Part shown: positions 55,730-64,000 of the stretch, piece after piece
Position numbering within the stretch: position 1 is the first letter of the stretch
How the letters are laid out: each line of letters starts with the position of its first letter
From: Sabellastarte sp. h YS-2021
Lineage: Eukaryota; Annelida; Polychaeta; Sabellida; Sabellidae
NCBI GenBank assembly: GCA_964017235.1
Contig: OZ024936.1
Location: forward strand, 88,324,537-88,388,536
Length of the DNA stretch: 64,000 nt
Direction of reading: 5' to 3'
Notes under the pieces: model-generated
Database searches by the model: none
The model's input: the letters and a program-made list of their open reading frames with translations, nothing else
Told to the model about the DNA's origin: nothing
Translations under genes and position numbers: made by a program

Positions 55730-55840
55730 TTACCAGACGGGAAGGGAAAAGGTGCCCGTATGTTGCTTTGGAATCACCCTGGCCATGACATCACTGGCAT
55801 GATTGTCAGGTGTAAGAAAGTAGTGGATATATGTGAAGAG
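55730..55840 (+). CDS. PhyH exon 4: LWNHPG motif
   Basis: A 111-bp exon (37 codons, phase 0 on both sides) after AGTGATTTTACAG, with donor GTAAGA. It reads LPDGKGKGARMLLWNHPG then HDITGMIVRCKKVVDICEE. LWNHPG.D..G is the characteristic central motif of this PhyH subgroup. The acceptor at 55730 is the only one nearby that keeps the frame; the AGs at 55694, 55708 and 55736 do not. A 3.3-kb Helitron-like element starts 115 bp after the donor. Confidence 0.87.
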
Positions 55841-56109
55841 GTAAGAGCTGACTTTATTGTAGATAAACTACTGAAATTTGTTACCAAAATAAATAACAGT
55901 CACCCCCGCCCCTCCCTGGGGCAGAAAAGTAAGTCTGCGGAGCATCTGGTTATTATATCCCCAGACGAAAGTCGGGGATATATTGGATTCAGGTCCGTCG
56001 CGCCGCCGCCGCCGCCGCCGTAGAAATTTCCTTGTGGACGCGATAACTCAAAAACAAATTAATATTTTTTTTTCAAACTTGGTACACATGTTAAGGGTGC
56101 CCAAAGGAA

Positions 56110-57990
56110 GATCCCTATTTTAAGGTGACCTTAAACTCCCAGTAAAAAAGAACTTATGGCCACCTTAAGGTCAGAAATTGCACTTTTGGCCACTTAGAGC
56201 CCTGTAGGTCACAAACTATGATGCTCAGCTGGCTGAAATTTTACCTGACAACACATTAATATGTTCTTAGTACATGTGCCGATAATCATGACTTTAAGTT
56301 GAGGAGAAAATTGTGTTTGAGGCCCATAAATACCCCCACTTAGGGATTTTTTGCTATACTTTACACATATTTTGCCCTATAATTTGGAAGTGATAATTCT
56401 GATGAGTCTCAAACTGCGCTAGGTATAACTTTGATATGTAATCCTTGTCTGTAGAAAATTTTAGGGCTGTAGGTTTACCCAAAGGGGTCGACTTAAGGTC
56501 TCAAAAGTGCCCACAGAGACCCAATTTATGCACTTTTTGCCACTTTCAAGCACTGTAGCTTTCAAACTATGTCTCTCATCTAAGTTAAATATCATCTGGG
56601 AATATATCTATGTGTTTTCTTATATGTGCCCCAACATTTAGGCCTTTAATAGACAGTTAACCTGTGTATCAGGACCATAAACACCCACCCGAGTGACCCT
56701 TATAAGACATTTTTCACATCTTTTTCCCTATAACTTGGAAATGGTAAGTCTGAGAAGTTTCAAACTGTATTAGATATATATTCTGTGTGTAATCTTAGTA
56801 TGTAACAGATTTTAAGTCTGAAGCTTTAATTTTGAAGGTCAAATTGAGGTCTCTAAAAGGCTCCCAAAGACCCAATATTTGGACTTTTTGCTACTTTTAA
56901 GCCCTGTGACTGTCAAACTATGTGACTGATAGAGCTCAAATCCTATCTGAGAAGATATTAGTATGTTATTTTTATATGTGCCAAAAATTAAGGCTTTAAG
57001 AAGACATTTAACCTGTGTATGAGGACCATAAATCCCCACCCGAGTGACCATTTTTAGACATTTTTCACATATTTTTCCCTGTAACTTGGAAATGGTAAGT
57101 CTAAGAACTTTCAAACTGTATTAGATGCATATTCTATGTGTAATCTTAGTATGTGACAAATTTTAAGTCTGAAGCTTTAATTTGAAGGCCACATTTAGGT
57201 CTCTAGAAGGCCCCATAAAGACCCAGTATTTGGACTTTTTGCCAATTTTAAGGCCTGTGACTGTTAAACTATGTGACTGATAGAGCTGAAATCTCATCTG
57301 GGAATACATTATTATGTTCTTTTTACATGTGCCAAAAATCAAGGCTTCAAGTAGACATTTAACCTGTGTATGAGGACCTTTAACACCCACCTGAGTGACC
57401 CTTTTAAGACATTTTTCACATATTTTGCTCTGTAACTTGGAAATGGTAAGTCTGAGAAGTTTCAAACTTTATTAGATACATATTCTATGTGTAATCTTAG
57501 TATGTAACAAATTTTAAGTCTGAAGCTTTAATTTGAAAGCCACATCGAGATCTCTAAAAGACCCACAATGACCCAATATTTGGACTTTTTACCACCTTTA
57601 AGCCCCGTAACTGTTAAACTATGTGATTGATGGAGCTGAAATCCCATCTGGGAATGCATTATTATGTCCTTTTTACATATGCCGAAAATCAAGGTTTTTA
57701 GTAGACATTTAACCTGTGTATGAGGGCCATAGACACTCGCCCAAGTGCCTTTTTTGACATTTTTTCCGTATTTTGCCCTGTTATTTGGAAATGCTTAGTG
57801 TGACAAGTCTTAAACTGTATTATATATGATTTTTGGTTGTTATGTATGTCCCCCCAAAAAGTTTCAGATCTGTAGTTTAATTGCTAAGGTCTCTTTAACA
57901 ATTGTAAAATGCCCACAGAAACCCAATTTATGGATATTATGCCACTTTAAAGCCCAGTAACTGTCAAACTATGTGGGTTATAGAGCTCAA
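56110..57990. repeat. ~350-bp tandem array, five to six copies
   Basis: ACCCA(A/G).(T)TT.TGGACTTT recurs at 56519, 56870, 57221, 57571 and 57921 (spacing 350-351), with an earlier diverged unit near 56170. Each unit is two half-units with GTAACTTGGAAATGG.AAGTC and GTGACTGTCAAACTATGTGA. Confidence 0.94.
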
Positions 57991-58753
57991 ATCTTTGAAT
58001 TTTTAAAAGGAAATGCCTGTCTATTTAAATTTTGAATATTAATAATGTTATGGCTATCTTAGTCTTTTAAGAACTTATTTTTGTGTGTTATACCTCTGCT
58101 TGCTGAGTTTTTCACTTTTTAAAATGAAACTGGTGAAACATATTGAAGTAGACAAAATGGACACTTTAAGTGAGCTTTAAGTCCCAATATTAATGAAATT
58201 ATATCCTTATGTAGTAAAACTAGGGGATTTTTAACCCTCAACTAGCCCAGTTTTATTCAACTTGCCTCAGTTAATTTTGGCACAGCTCCTACAGTTATGA
58301 ACTCATTTCAGTTGATAATCACATACTTAAAATTCTCAATTCTTTTTGTATTTGAGTACCCCTTTTATATAGATTGTTTGTTTACCATTTATGCTCAACC
58401 CACATCCCCCACCCGGATTCCCCCCACCCACCTCTGGGACCTCCAGCTATATTGAGTGACACTAAATAAACAAAGGTATTTAATGATATCAGATGAGAAA
58501 CAAAGAACTCAATGGGGTTGCAGATCTTGTGTAATAGTGAGAGAGGTGTGGAGAAGGGGAGAGGGGTGGGGGTGGGAGGTGGTGGGCTTCATTACATATA
58601 ACACAAAGGGGAGTCAGAACTGAGATTGTGTCACATATTTAGGTTGCATATATATGGACCACATATATAGGTATAGAGGAAATGAATAACTGAAAACAAT
58701 TTGCAAATTCTAAAAATAATATAATAAAATAATAATATAAATAATTTTTTTTT

Positions 58754-59020
58754 AAATAATATTTTATTTGTGAACAAATATAGAAACAGATATGCGCTTT
58801 TGGGATTATGAATTTTAGAATGGACATTGAATCATCAATCATTTAAATACTTTGAAGGAAGATTGAAAAATATGATGAGTTGAGTTAAAAATAATATTTT
58901 ATTTGTCAACAAATATAGAAACAGATATGCTCTTTTGGGATTATTATTTTAGAATGGACATTCAATCATCAATCATTTAAATACTTTGAAAATAGGTTTA
59001 GAGTTATCATTGCAGGAAGA
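58754..59020. repeat. ~130-bp direct duplication
   Basis: AATAATATTTTATTTGTGAA...ATCATTTAAATACTTTGAA occurs twice (from about 58756 and 58889) near the 3' end of the element above. Confidence 0.85.
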
Positions 59021-59305
59021 TTGAAAATATAATTTGAGTTATGTATTCGGCGTCTGGGGATACACCATCTTCCTTGGGGAGATATAAACAGAGTAGATTG
59101 ATGTGCTGAAGTTCATATAATAATGGGTAATTATGTTTTAAAAAATTCCCGATCAAAACCTGTGGCGTGAGTGATGACCTGTCTGGGGATATGTTGGCGC
59201 CGAGTTGGCCCAATCTAGTTATCATTTAGCAATATGTATATATAAATGGATGTATAAACTATATAGTATATAAATGGTTATTATGAAAAAGAAATAAACT
59301 AATAA

Positions 59306-59515
59306 CTATAGCAGATAAACTACAAAGATTTATTACCAAAATAAGTAACAACTCCCCACCCCACTTCCCCCCACCCCTCTCCCTAAGCAGTAAAGAAAGT
59401 CTGGCGAGTATCTGGTTTATTGTAACAATATGTAAATGCATGTGTATAATAAAATATAAATGTGTATAATAAAATATAAATGGTTGGTACAACTAATGAC
59501 TATTTCTATATGTAA
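59306..59515. repeat. Duplicate of the insertion site of the 55956-59218 element
   Basis: CAGATAAACTAC...TTATTACCAAAATAAGTAAC...GTATCTGGTTTATTG TAACAATATGTAAATG matches 55858-55955 joined to 59219-59305, but without the 3.3-kb element. It continues with a short ATAAAATATAAATG(T/G)GTAT repeat. Confidence 0.75.
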
Positions 59516-60086
59516 ACTATTTACAGTCCATCAGCATAATACCAGGGTATATAATTCATAAAGCAATACAGGGCAAGGCTGAAATTAACCTGAGGTTAAA
59601 GTATACTTAATATTCACAATTTTTAGAAGTTAGCTGAAATACTAAAATACTGACATACTAGAATAATTAATGTCTAATCCAGTATTACTTGGGACATCAC
59701 AGGAATGACCTAGTTGGCATTAGTCCTCACATATTCCTTCTACCTTTACTAAAAATCACATTCTCTATTGTAATATGCTCATCACTCCACAACAAACTTT
59801 AGTCTAATTCTAATTGGACTTTTATATCGCTTAATCTCCCCATACAAAGAGGACTCTAAGATGCAAGGTTTGAAAGTTATGCAAAGTTATGTTTGATAGC
59901 AAACTCATAAGATTACTGAGCAGTCCACTGAAATCTTCAAATTTTAATAAATTAGATTTTAACATGCTTACTTACTTTTCAAGCTGTTTTGTCCTTGGCT
60001 TCACCCCAGGTCAGTCCTATTTCTTGTGGCTCTGCCGCCTTACTTCTTCTCCAGGTCATCTTTGGCATTCCTGTCTTCCTATGTGA
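59516..60086. other. PhyH intron 4, unassigned
   Basis: AT-rich intron. CTTTTATATCGCTTAATCTCC near 59819 is a fragment of the LINE tail seen at 13700 and 52860. Nothing else recognised. Confidence 0.45.
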
Positions 60087-60219
60087 GGGTTGGTATTCAC
60101 TAAAGGGTTGAAGCTCAAGTTGAGCCAAAAATCAGCTCAAGTTTACAGCTGTTTATACTACACTTGAGCTGATTTTTGACTCAACTTGAGCTTGATCCCT
60201 TTTGTTGATACCAACCCAG
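60087..60219. mobile_element. Palindromic MITE, same family as 17891, copy 3
   Basis: GGGTTGGTATTCACTAAAGG and CCCTTTTGTTGATACCAACCC are inverted ends; the interior carries TTGAGCCAAAAATCAGCTCA and GAGCTGATTTTTGACTCAAC. The most complete of the three copies. Confidence 0.8.
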
Positions 60220-60347
60220 GAGAATTCCATCTCAGGGCATTCTAAGTACATTCTAAGTACATAACCAGGCCATTTTAATTTCGTGGTTTGAATTTTTTTA
60301 GTAGTTTGACATGCAGTTTTTTAAGCATTTTATGCCAATCAATTTAG

Positions 60348-60439
60348 GTAATGGGAGGGGAGGTGTATCACTACAACACTAAACTGATGATGAAGGAAGC
60401 CAAGTTTGGAGGGAAGCTCAACTGGCATCAAGATTTCGG
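60348..60439 (+). CDS. PhyH exon 5: HxD iron-binding motif
   Basis: A 92-bp exon after ATCAATTTAG, with a non-ideal donor GTAATA. It reads VMGGEVYHYNTKLMMKEA then KFGGKLNWHQDFG. H131 and D133 of the W-H-Q-D-(F/Y)-G motif are two of the three iron ligands. G-E-V-Y-H-Y...K-(L/M/V)-M-x-K-E-x-x-x-G-G is typical of the family. Phase 0 in, phase 2 out. Confidence 0.94.
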
Positions 60440-61021
60440 GTAATACAAAAAATATCATAAATGAAGATGAAAATATTATACGAGTGTACATTTAGCATGG
60501 GTATTACATTGTTTATCAGTGATGTATTTTTAGTATATATCTGCTGGGGGATAAATTTCTTGTATTATTATTAACTCTTTTCAACCTTCCTAACAATGTA
60601 TCTGACTTATTATTATACCTTGGGTGAGTTTCAGCCAGTCAGATTGTCAGCATTTGCCTTATTTGGAAAAAGAAATATCACTTAGATACCCGCTTTGTAA
60701 ACTGCTTGCAATTCATTTCATTAAAAGAGAAATAAACAAATTCCATTTACAGTAAAAAATATTTTTAGCAGCAGTTTGCACCCATTTTGTTTTATGGACT
60801 AGCAGCAAAGTGTTATATTTCAAAGTCAGAGTCACTTGTTTGAGTCGAATCCACACAGAGGTGACAGCCTTTGTTTAGATATCAAATCTGCTAACCCACT
60901 AGGTGACCTCGGACCTCAAGTGTGTCATGAACTCATAAGCAATATTGGAGCTGGTGGGTCTTGGTGAAGGTATGTAGTCCCTAAGTGCTCTTGTTATAAT
61001 AATTTGTATTTATTTCTTCAG
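60440..61021. other. PhyH intron 5, no recognised feature
   Basis: AT-rich intron without recognised repeats. Confidence 0.4.
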
Positions 61022-61112
61022 CTACTGGTACAAAAATGGCTGCCTTAAACCAGACATGTTGACTGTGTTCATCCCACTGGATAAGTGCACCCGAAGTAAT
61101 GGTTGTCTTCAG
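61022..61112 (+). CDS. PhyH exon 6: YWYKNGCL strand region
   Basis: A 91-bp exon after TATTTCTTCAG, with donor GTAATA. It reads YWYKNGCLKPDMLTVFIP then LDKCTRSNGCLQ. GYWY.NGCL.PD.L.V.I.LD..T..NGCLQ is highly conserved and forms the core barrel after the HxD motif. It ends on a codon boundary. Confidence 0.95.
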
Positions 61113-61293
61113 GTAATATGGCAACCTCAGTATTGTGTTAGAAGTGTTATTGAGTGTTTAATGTCCACAAAACTCACTTTGGTAGTGAGTTAGTACTTTA
61201 TAGTTGCCTGTTGCTAAACAATGGCTGATCAATTTTCTTTGTATATGTTTAATGAGATTATGAAAATAAGTAAAATAGCTCCATGTTTAAAGA

Positions 61294-61533
61294 GGAGGCC
61301 ACGGTGGCAGAGTGGTAACACTCTCGCCTCCCACCTCTGAGGCCGGGGTTCGGTTCCCGGCACAGCCTCAAGTGGGAAAGCTGGTAGTTGCTTGCCGTTG
61401 GTCGGCAGTTTACAGTACAGAACCCTGACGAACTGTATGTACTGGTTTCCTCTGCCCTTCCAACTACCAGTCATGATATGACCTGTACAGTGTTGAAAGT
61501 GACGTAAAACCCCAAATAAATAAATAAAAATCT
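61294..61533 (+). mobile_element. tRNA-derived SINE (GGCAGAGTG family), copy 2
   Basis: Box A TGGCAGAGTGGTAACACTC and box B GGGTTCGGTTCCC (a better tRNA match than copy 1), the same body as 54425-54649, tail CCCCAAATAAATAAATAAAA. Target duplication ATGTTTAAAGA at 61283-61293 and 61534-61544. Confidence 0.92.
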
Positions 61534-61861
61534 ATGTTTAAAGACAAAATGCAGAAAAAAACTGTTATAGGCACCATTGAATACAAAAGCTTGATTTTTA
61601 ACTTGAGATATTTCCACTATTTCTGCATGGATTTTAATGCAACATAATTGACCTATGTAGAAATACATTTTTAATGATGTGTGAAACATACTTGTAGGTC
61701 ACAGTGTTTAAAAATATTAATGAAAAATTGTCAATTGCTGACAAAATTATACTTTTGAAAACTAAGTACAAAAAAAAATAAACATTGATCCCTGCTTGAC
61801 TGTCCTGTTATTCAGGACAAATGACGTAGATGGTGAATGATAAATATGGTTTTTGCCACAG

Positions 61862-61997
61862 ATGGTTCCTGGGACACATCGCTGTGGGAGAATTGAACAT
61901 GAAATGATTGCTGGACAGACGGTGACCAATCAGGAAAGAGTAAACCTTATCCTTCAACAGGAAGAGTTCCCACTCCTACATCTGGAGATGAATCCAG
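61862..61997 (+). CDS. PhyH exon 7: GTHRCGRIEH segment
   Basis: A 136-bp exon after TTTTTGCCACAG, with donor GTAGTC. It reads MVPGTHRCGRIEHEMIAG, QTVTNQERVNLILQQEEF and PLLHLEMNP. (V/L)-x-G-(T/S)-H-x-x-G-R-I-E-H is a family block following the NGCLQ strand. It ends with one base of the Gly codon that starts the GD.(A/L).FH block. Confidence 0.95.
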
Positions 61998-62039
61998 GTA
62001 GTCTTGCCTTAATGGCTGCTTACACCTATATATTTGAAT

Positions 62040-62370
62040 AGCCTGGTCCTGTCACACTTACCAGTACGAATGGTTTTGTTTTGCCTTAAGGGCCGATCAC
62101 ACTTATTAGGTCAAATGATCTTGTTGTGTCTTTAGTGTTGGTCATAGTTAGATTTATGAATAGTTCTGTCTTGTGTTAAAGGGCCAGTCACACTTACCCA
62201 TTGAACAGTTTTTTCTTGTCTTAAAGGCTGGTTCCACTTATCTGTGTGACTGTATCTCACCTTGACTTAAGGGCCTATCCCACTTTTCCATTTGAATGGT
62301 GTTGCTGTGACTTAAAGACCAGTTCCACGTATCAGTTTGTTTAAATGGTTTTATCTTGTCTTAGAGGATG
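62040..62370. repeat. ~60-bp degenerate tandem repeat in PhyH intron 7
   Basis: (C/T)CACACTTA(C/T)C and CTTAAAGG(C/G)C(A/T)G phrases recur about every 60 bp, five times, with GAATGGTTTTGTCTTG-like text between. Confidence 0.7.
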
Positions 62371-63242
62371 TTTCATATCCATTTAATGTTTTGTAAGTTT
62401 TTTTCATTCCTTTTATTTAAATACCTGAAAACTAAAAGTATCACTCATGTCACACCCTTACAATATATAGGTAATCATTAACTGGCCAGCAACCTCTAGT
62501 TTACTTGATTTATTATAATTGTTAATTCTACCCATTCTAAATAGTCACTACAGATTACATGAGATAGAGAATGTTGAGAACAGAGTCAGTTTCTGGTTTG
62601 TTGTTACCCAGTGTAAATGTGTTTTTATCCTGAGTGTGTGCAAATGTGTTCATTCTGGGAATATATTCCAAGAAAATGTTCTCAATTTAAGAACATTTTC
62701 TTCGATACAATTCATTGGATATTCTGTTCATTTGAGTATTGCTCAAATTGTTTTTAACTTGATATTTTGACTGTTTGTACTACAAACTGTAAAAGAGTAA
62801 TTTTTTTTATTTATTTGCGCAGTGATCATTCAAGCATGTACAATAAAACTACAAATTGAACAAAGAACACAGGAAAAAGAAAACATGAAAAATTGAATGT
62901 ACAGCCAATGCGATTAACTATATATTTTACATATTATCTGCAAATAACTTAGAGCTGAGAAAATCTATAATTTGAGATTTGTTATTTTTGTCACTATCAG
63001 GAAGTAGAATACAATCTCTCATTTTAATAAAATCTTCAATAGTACCGGCTATGGCAATGTCTTGTTCACTGAGAACTTTGAAGCATTTGATTCTGTTGTA
63101 ACAATACAGATGATATTTGTCTAATGAATATTGTGAACTTAGGTAGTTTAGACTACTAGATACCTCAGGTTTACTCTGTCTATCTTCAACTGTACTGTAG
63201 TTGTGATATTTAAATTACTATCAATGTTCATCACTTCCTCAG
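62371..63242. other. PhyH intron 7, unassigned remainder
   Basis: AT-rich intron. 62800-62880 begins with a poly-T/ATTTATTTGCGC stretch that could be the 3' end of a minus-strand retroelement, but no coding match was seen. Confidence 0.4.
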
Positions 63243-63460
63243 GGGATGCAGCCATCTTCCACTGTAATGTCCTGCACCAGAGTGACCCCAATGAGAGTGA
63301 TAGCCGGAGATGGGCCTTTGTGATTGCCTACAACATGGCTAGCAACAACCCAGTGCTGGAGCATCACCATCCCCAGTATACACCGCTCAAAAAGGTGGGG
63401 AAATGTAAACACTGTCCAAAATATACACCACTCAGAAAGGCTGGTACACCCGTGTTGTAA
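63243..63460 (+). CDS. PhyH exon 8: third iron ligand, 2OG Arg and C-terminus
   Basis: A 218-bp coding part after TCACTTCCTCAG, ending in TAA. It reads GDAAIFHCNVLHQSDPNE then SDSRRWAFVIAYNMASNN. H222 (in VLHQSD) is the third iron ligand and R233 the likely 2-oxoglutarate anchor, matching the eleven-residue spacing of human PHYH. The tail HHHPQYTPLKKVGKCKHC then PKYTPLRKAGTPVL contains an approximate repeat of the (Q/K)YTPL(K/R)K motif, which may reflect a short local duplication near the C-terminus. Confidence 0.95.
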
Positions 63461-64000
63461 ACTCGGGACACTTTTATAACAAATCACACGAATACACAAT
63501 AAAGAAGATTCTAAAATGGTAGGCTGCGCAGTGAACTTAGACATGTCTTTTGTGCAATTCTGAAATCGGGACTACAGCACTAGCTGTAAATAAAGTAATG
63601 CTGTTGAATTCTGTGTACATTGTCCCTTAGCATACAGATGTAAACAAACAAGTCGTGGTAATATAAAGCACATAATTCTGTGGGGTTTCCTATCAATACT
63701 GTATTTGAAGAAACCGTGAATTTTGTAGGGGGTTTCCCAACAATATTTTAATAAAAAAGCTACTTCAAATACTTAAATTCGCAGACGGACCAAGCACACT
63801 CGCCACTATGTATGTTTCATTGATGGAACAGCCAACATAACCTTGGATTTGTTTTGATTTTCAAGTAAGATTTACATCTTATTTTGATCATAATATTAAT
63901 TCAACCATTTTAGAACGTTCGATAAAATGCCTCCTTGTCAAATAAACAACAGTAAGTAAGTATTCCTGTGATTTTCATTTTATTTTTCACTGGAGTTAAA
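63461..64000. other. PhyH 3' UTR and downstream sequence
   Basis: Non-coding. Contains the poly(A) signals noted above and a short inverted duplication of GGGGTTTCC(T/C)A(T/A)CAATA (63683 and 63730). No further gene is visible before the window ends. Confidence 0.45.
63498..63594 (+). promoter_or_regulatory. Candidate poly(A) signals of the PhyH gene
   Basis: AATAAA occurs at 63498-63503, 38 bp after the stop, and again at 63589-63594. Either could direct 3' end formation. The second, followed by a T/G-rich stretch (GTGTACATTGT), is the better-placed candidate for a normal-length 3' UTR. Confidence 0.5.

Larger units (their letters stand above)
55956..59218 (+). mobile_element. Helitron-like element (TATCCCCAGACG subfamily), complete
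   Basis: 5' TATCCCCAGACGAAAGTCGG at 55956, a (CCG)n leader, GCGATAACTCAAAAACAAAT, a ~350-bp array, then CGTCTGGGGATA at about 59050. A second copy of the motif, GTCTGGGGATA (59181), precedes an imperfect hairpin (TTGGCGCC..GGCCCAA) and AATCTAG at 59212-59218, followed by T. A downstream duplicate of the flank without the element supports these borders. In PhyH intron 4, 3.3 kb, non-coding. Confidence 0.78.
46028..63460 (+). other. Phytanoyl-CoA dioxygenase (PhyH) family gene
   Basis: Gene span of an Fe(II)/2-oxoglutarate-dependent oxygenase of the PhyH family. Eight exons (46028, 52039, 53210, 55730, 60348, 61022, 61862, 63243) give a 282-residue protein with every phase matching, close to the usual size for the family. 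The iron-binding triad is H131, D133 and H222, with R233 eleven residues after H222 where PhyH enzymes hold 2-oxoglutarate. The substrate cannot be inferred: the sequence is closer to the broad bacterial/invertebrate PhyH group (LWNHPG, HQDFGYWY, GCL motifs) than to peroxisomal phytanoyl-CoA hydroxylase. The C-terminus (GTPVL) is not a PTS1 signal. The first exon is the least certain part. Confidence 0.9.

Noticed and set aside
54425-61533. tRNA genes at the box A/box B motifs (54430, 61297, 52195, 39390)
   Set aside because: The cloverleaf is not conserved; bodies and A-rich tails recur in several copies and three have target duplications, so they are SINEs.

Overview
The window is animal nuclear DNA, not prokaryotic: it is AT-rich, the genes are split by GT-AG introns, and most of the sequence is tandem or dispersed repeat. 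tRNA-derived SINEs ending in a (AAAT)n-like tail, a 5S-like SINE, poly-C/poly-G tracts and dense Helitron-like elements with satellite cores suggest a marine invertebrate. A lophotrochozoan such as a mollusc is my guess, with low confidence about the species.

Two protein-coding genes, both on the + strand, can be assembled by hand with every splice phase agreeing. (1) A SERINC (TMS/TDE1 family) membrane protein runs from 3176 to its stop at 38300; its N-terminal exons lie left of the window. Between the fixed exons at 17739-17817 and 37071-37212 there are four homologous alternative exons (22357, 24688, 29503, 31167) for the same cytoplasmic-loop position. All have lengths of 2 mod 3, so the frame is kept when exactly one is used. 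A decayed fifth copy sits at 29344. (2) A phytanoyl-CoA-dioxygenase (PhyH) family Fe(II)/2-oxoglutarate oxygenase runs from a proposed ATG at 46028 to its stop at 63460 in eight exons (282 aa). The HxD...H and distal Arg residues are intact.

Almost everything else is transposon-derived. At least eight Helitron/Helentron-like non-autonomous elements or ends are visible. The best ones share one plan: a 5' terminal motif, a GC-rich (CCG-containing) leader, a long tandem array, the inverted copy of the 5' motif, a short hairpin, and a terminal CTAG followed by T. The termini fall into different subfamilies (AAGCGTCCC, TATCCACCGG, TATCTCCCG, TATCCCCAGACG, TGTCCACCCC, GGCGGGTTG). The tandem arrays (133, ~155, 321, 147, 158, ~169, ~350 bp units) are shuffled between terminus types and seem to share a common internal wording (TATAACTC, then AAAAC.ATT, then TAGAG, then TTCAAA). 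Two of these elements flank the 80-bp SERINC exon at 3176-3255, leaving only 21 and 45 bp of intron.

Layout: 1-3154 satellite-bearing element; 3176-3255 SERINC exon; 3301-4898 second element; 5261-6540 inverted-repeat element; 7054-7210 palindrome cluster; 7777-11786 composite satellite block; 12691-17817 SERINC exons with MITEs and a LINE end between them; 17891-22162 MITEs and nested elements; 22357-31264 the alternative-exon region with a satellite, a Helitron-like element and MITEs; 34987-36839 TIR element; 37071-38300 last SERINC exons; 38301-46027 3' UTR and intergenic repeats; 46028-63460 PhyH gene, with a 3.6-kb element in intron 1 and a 3.3-kb element in intron 4; 63461-64000 PhyH 3' UTR and downstream sequence.
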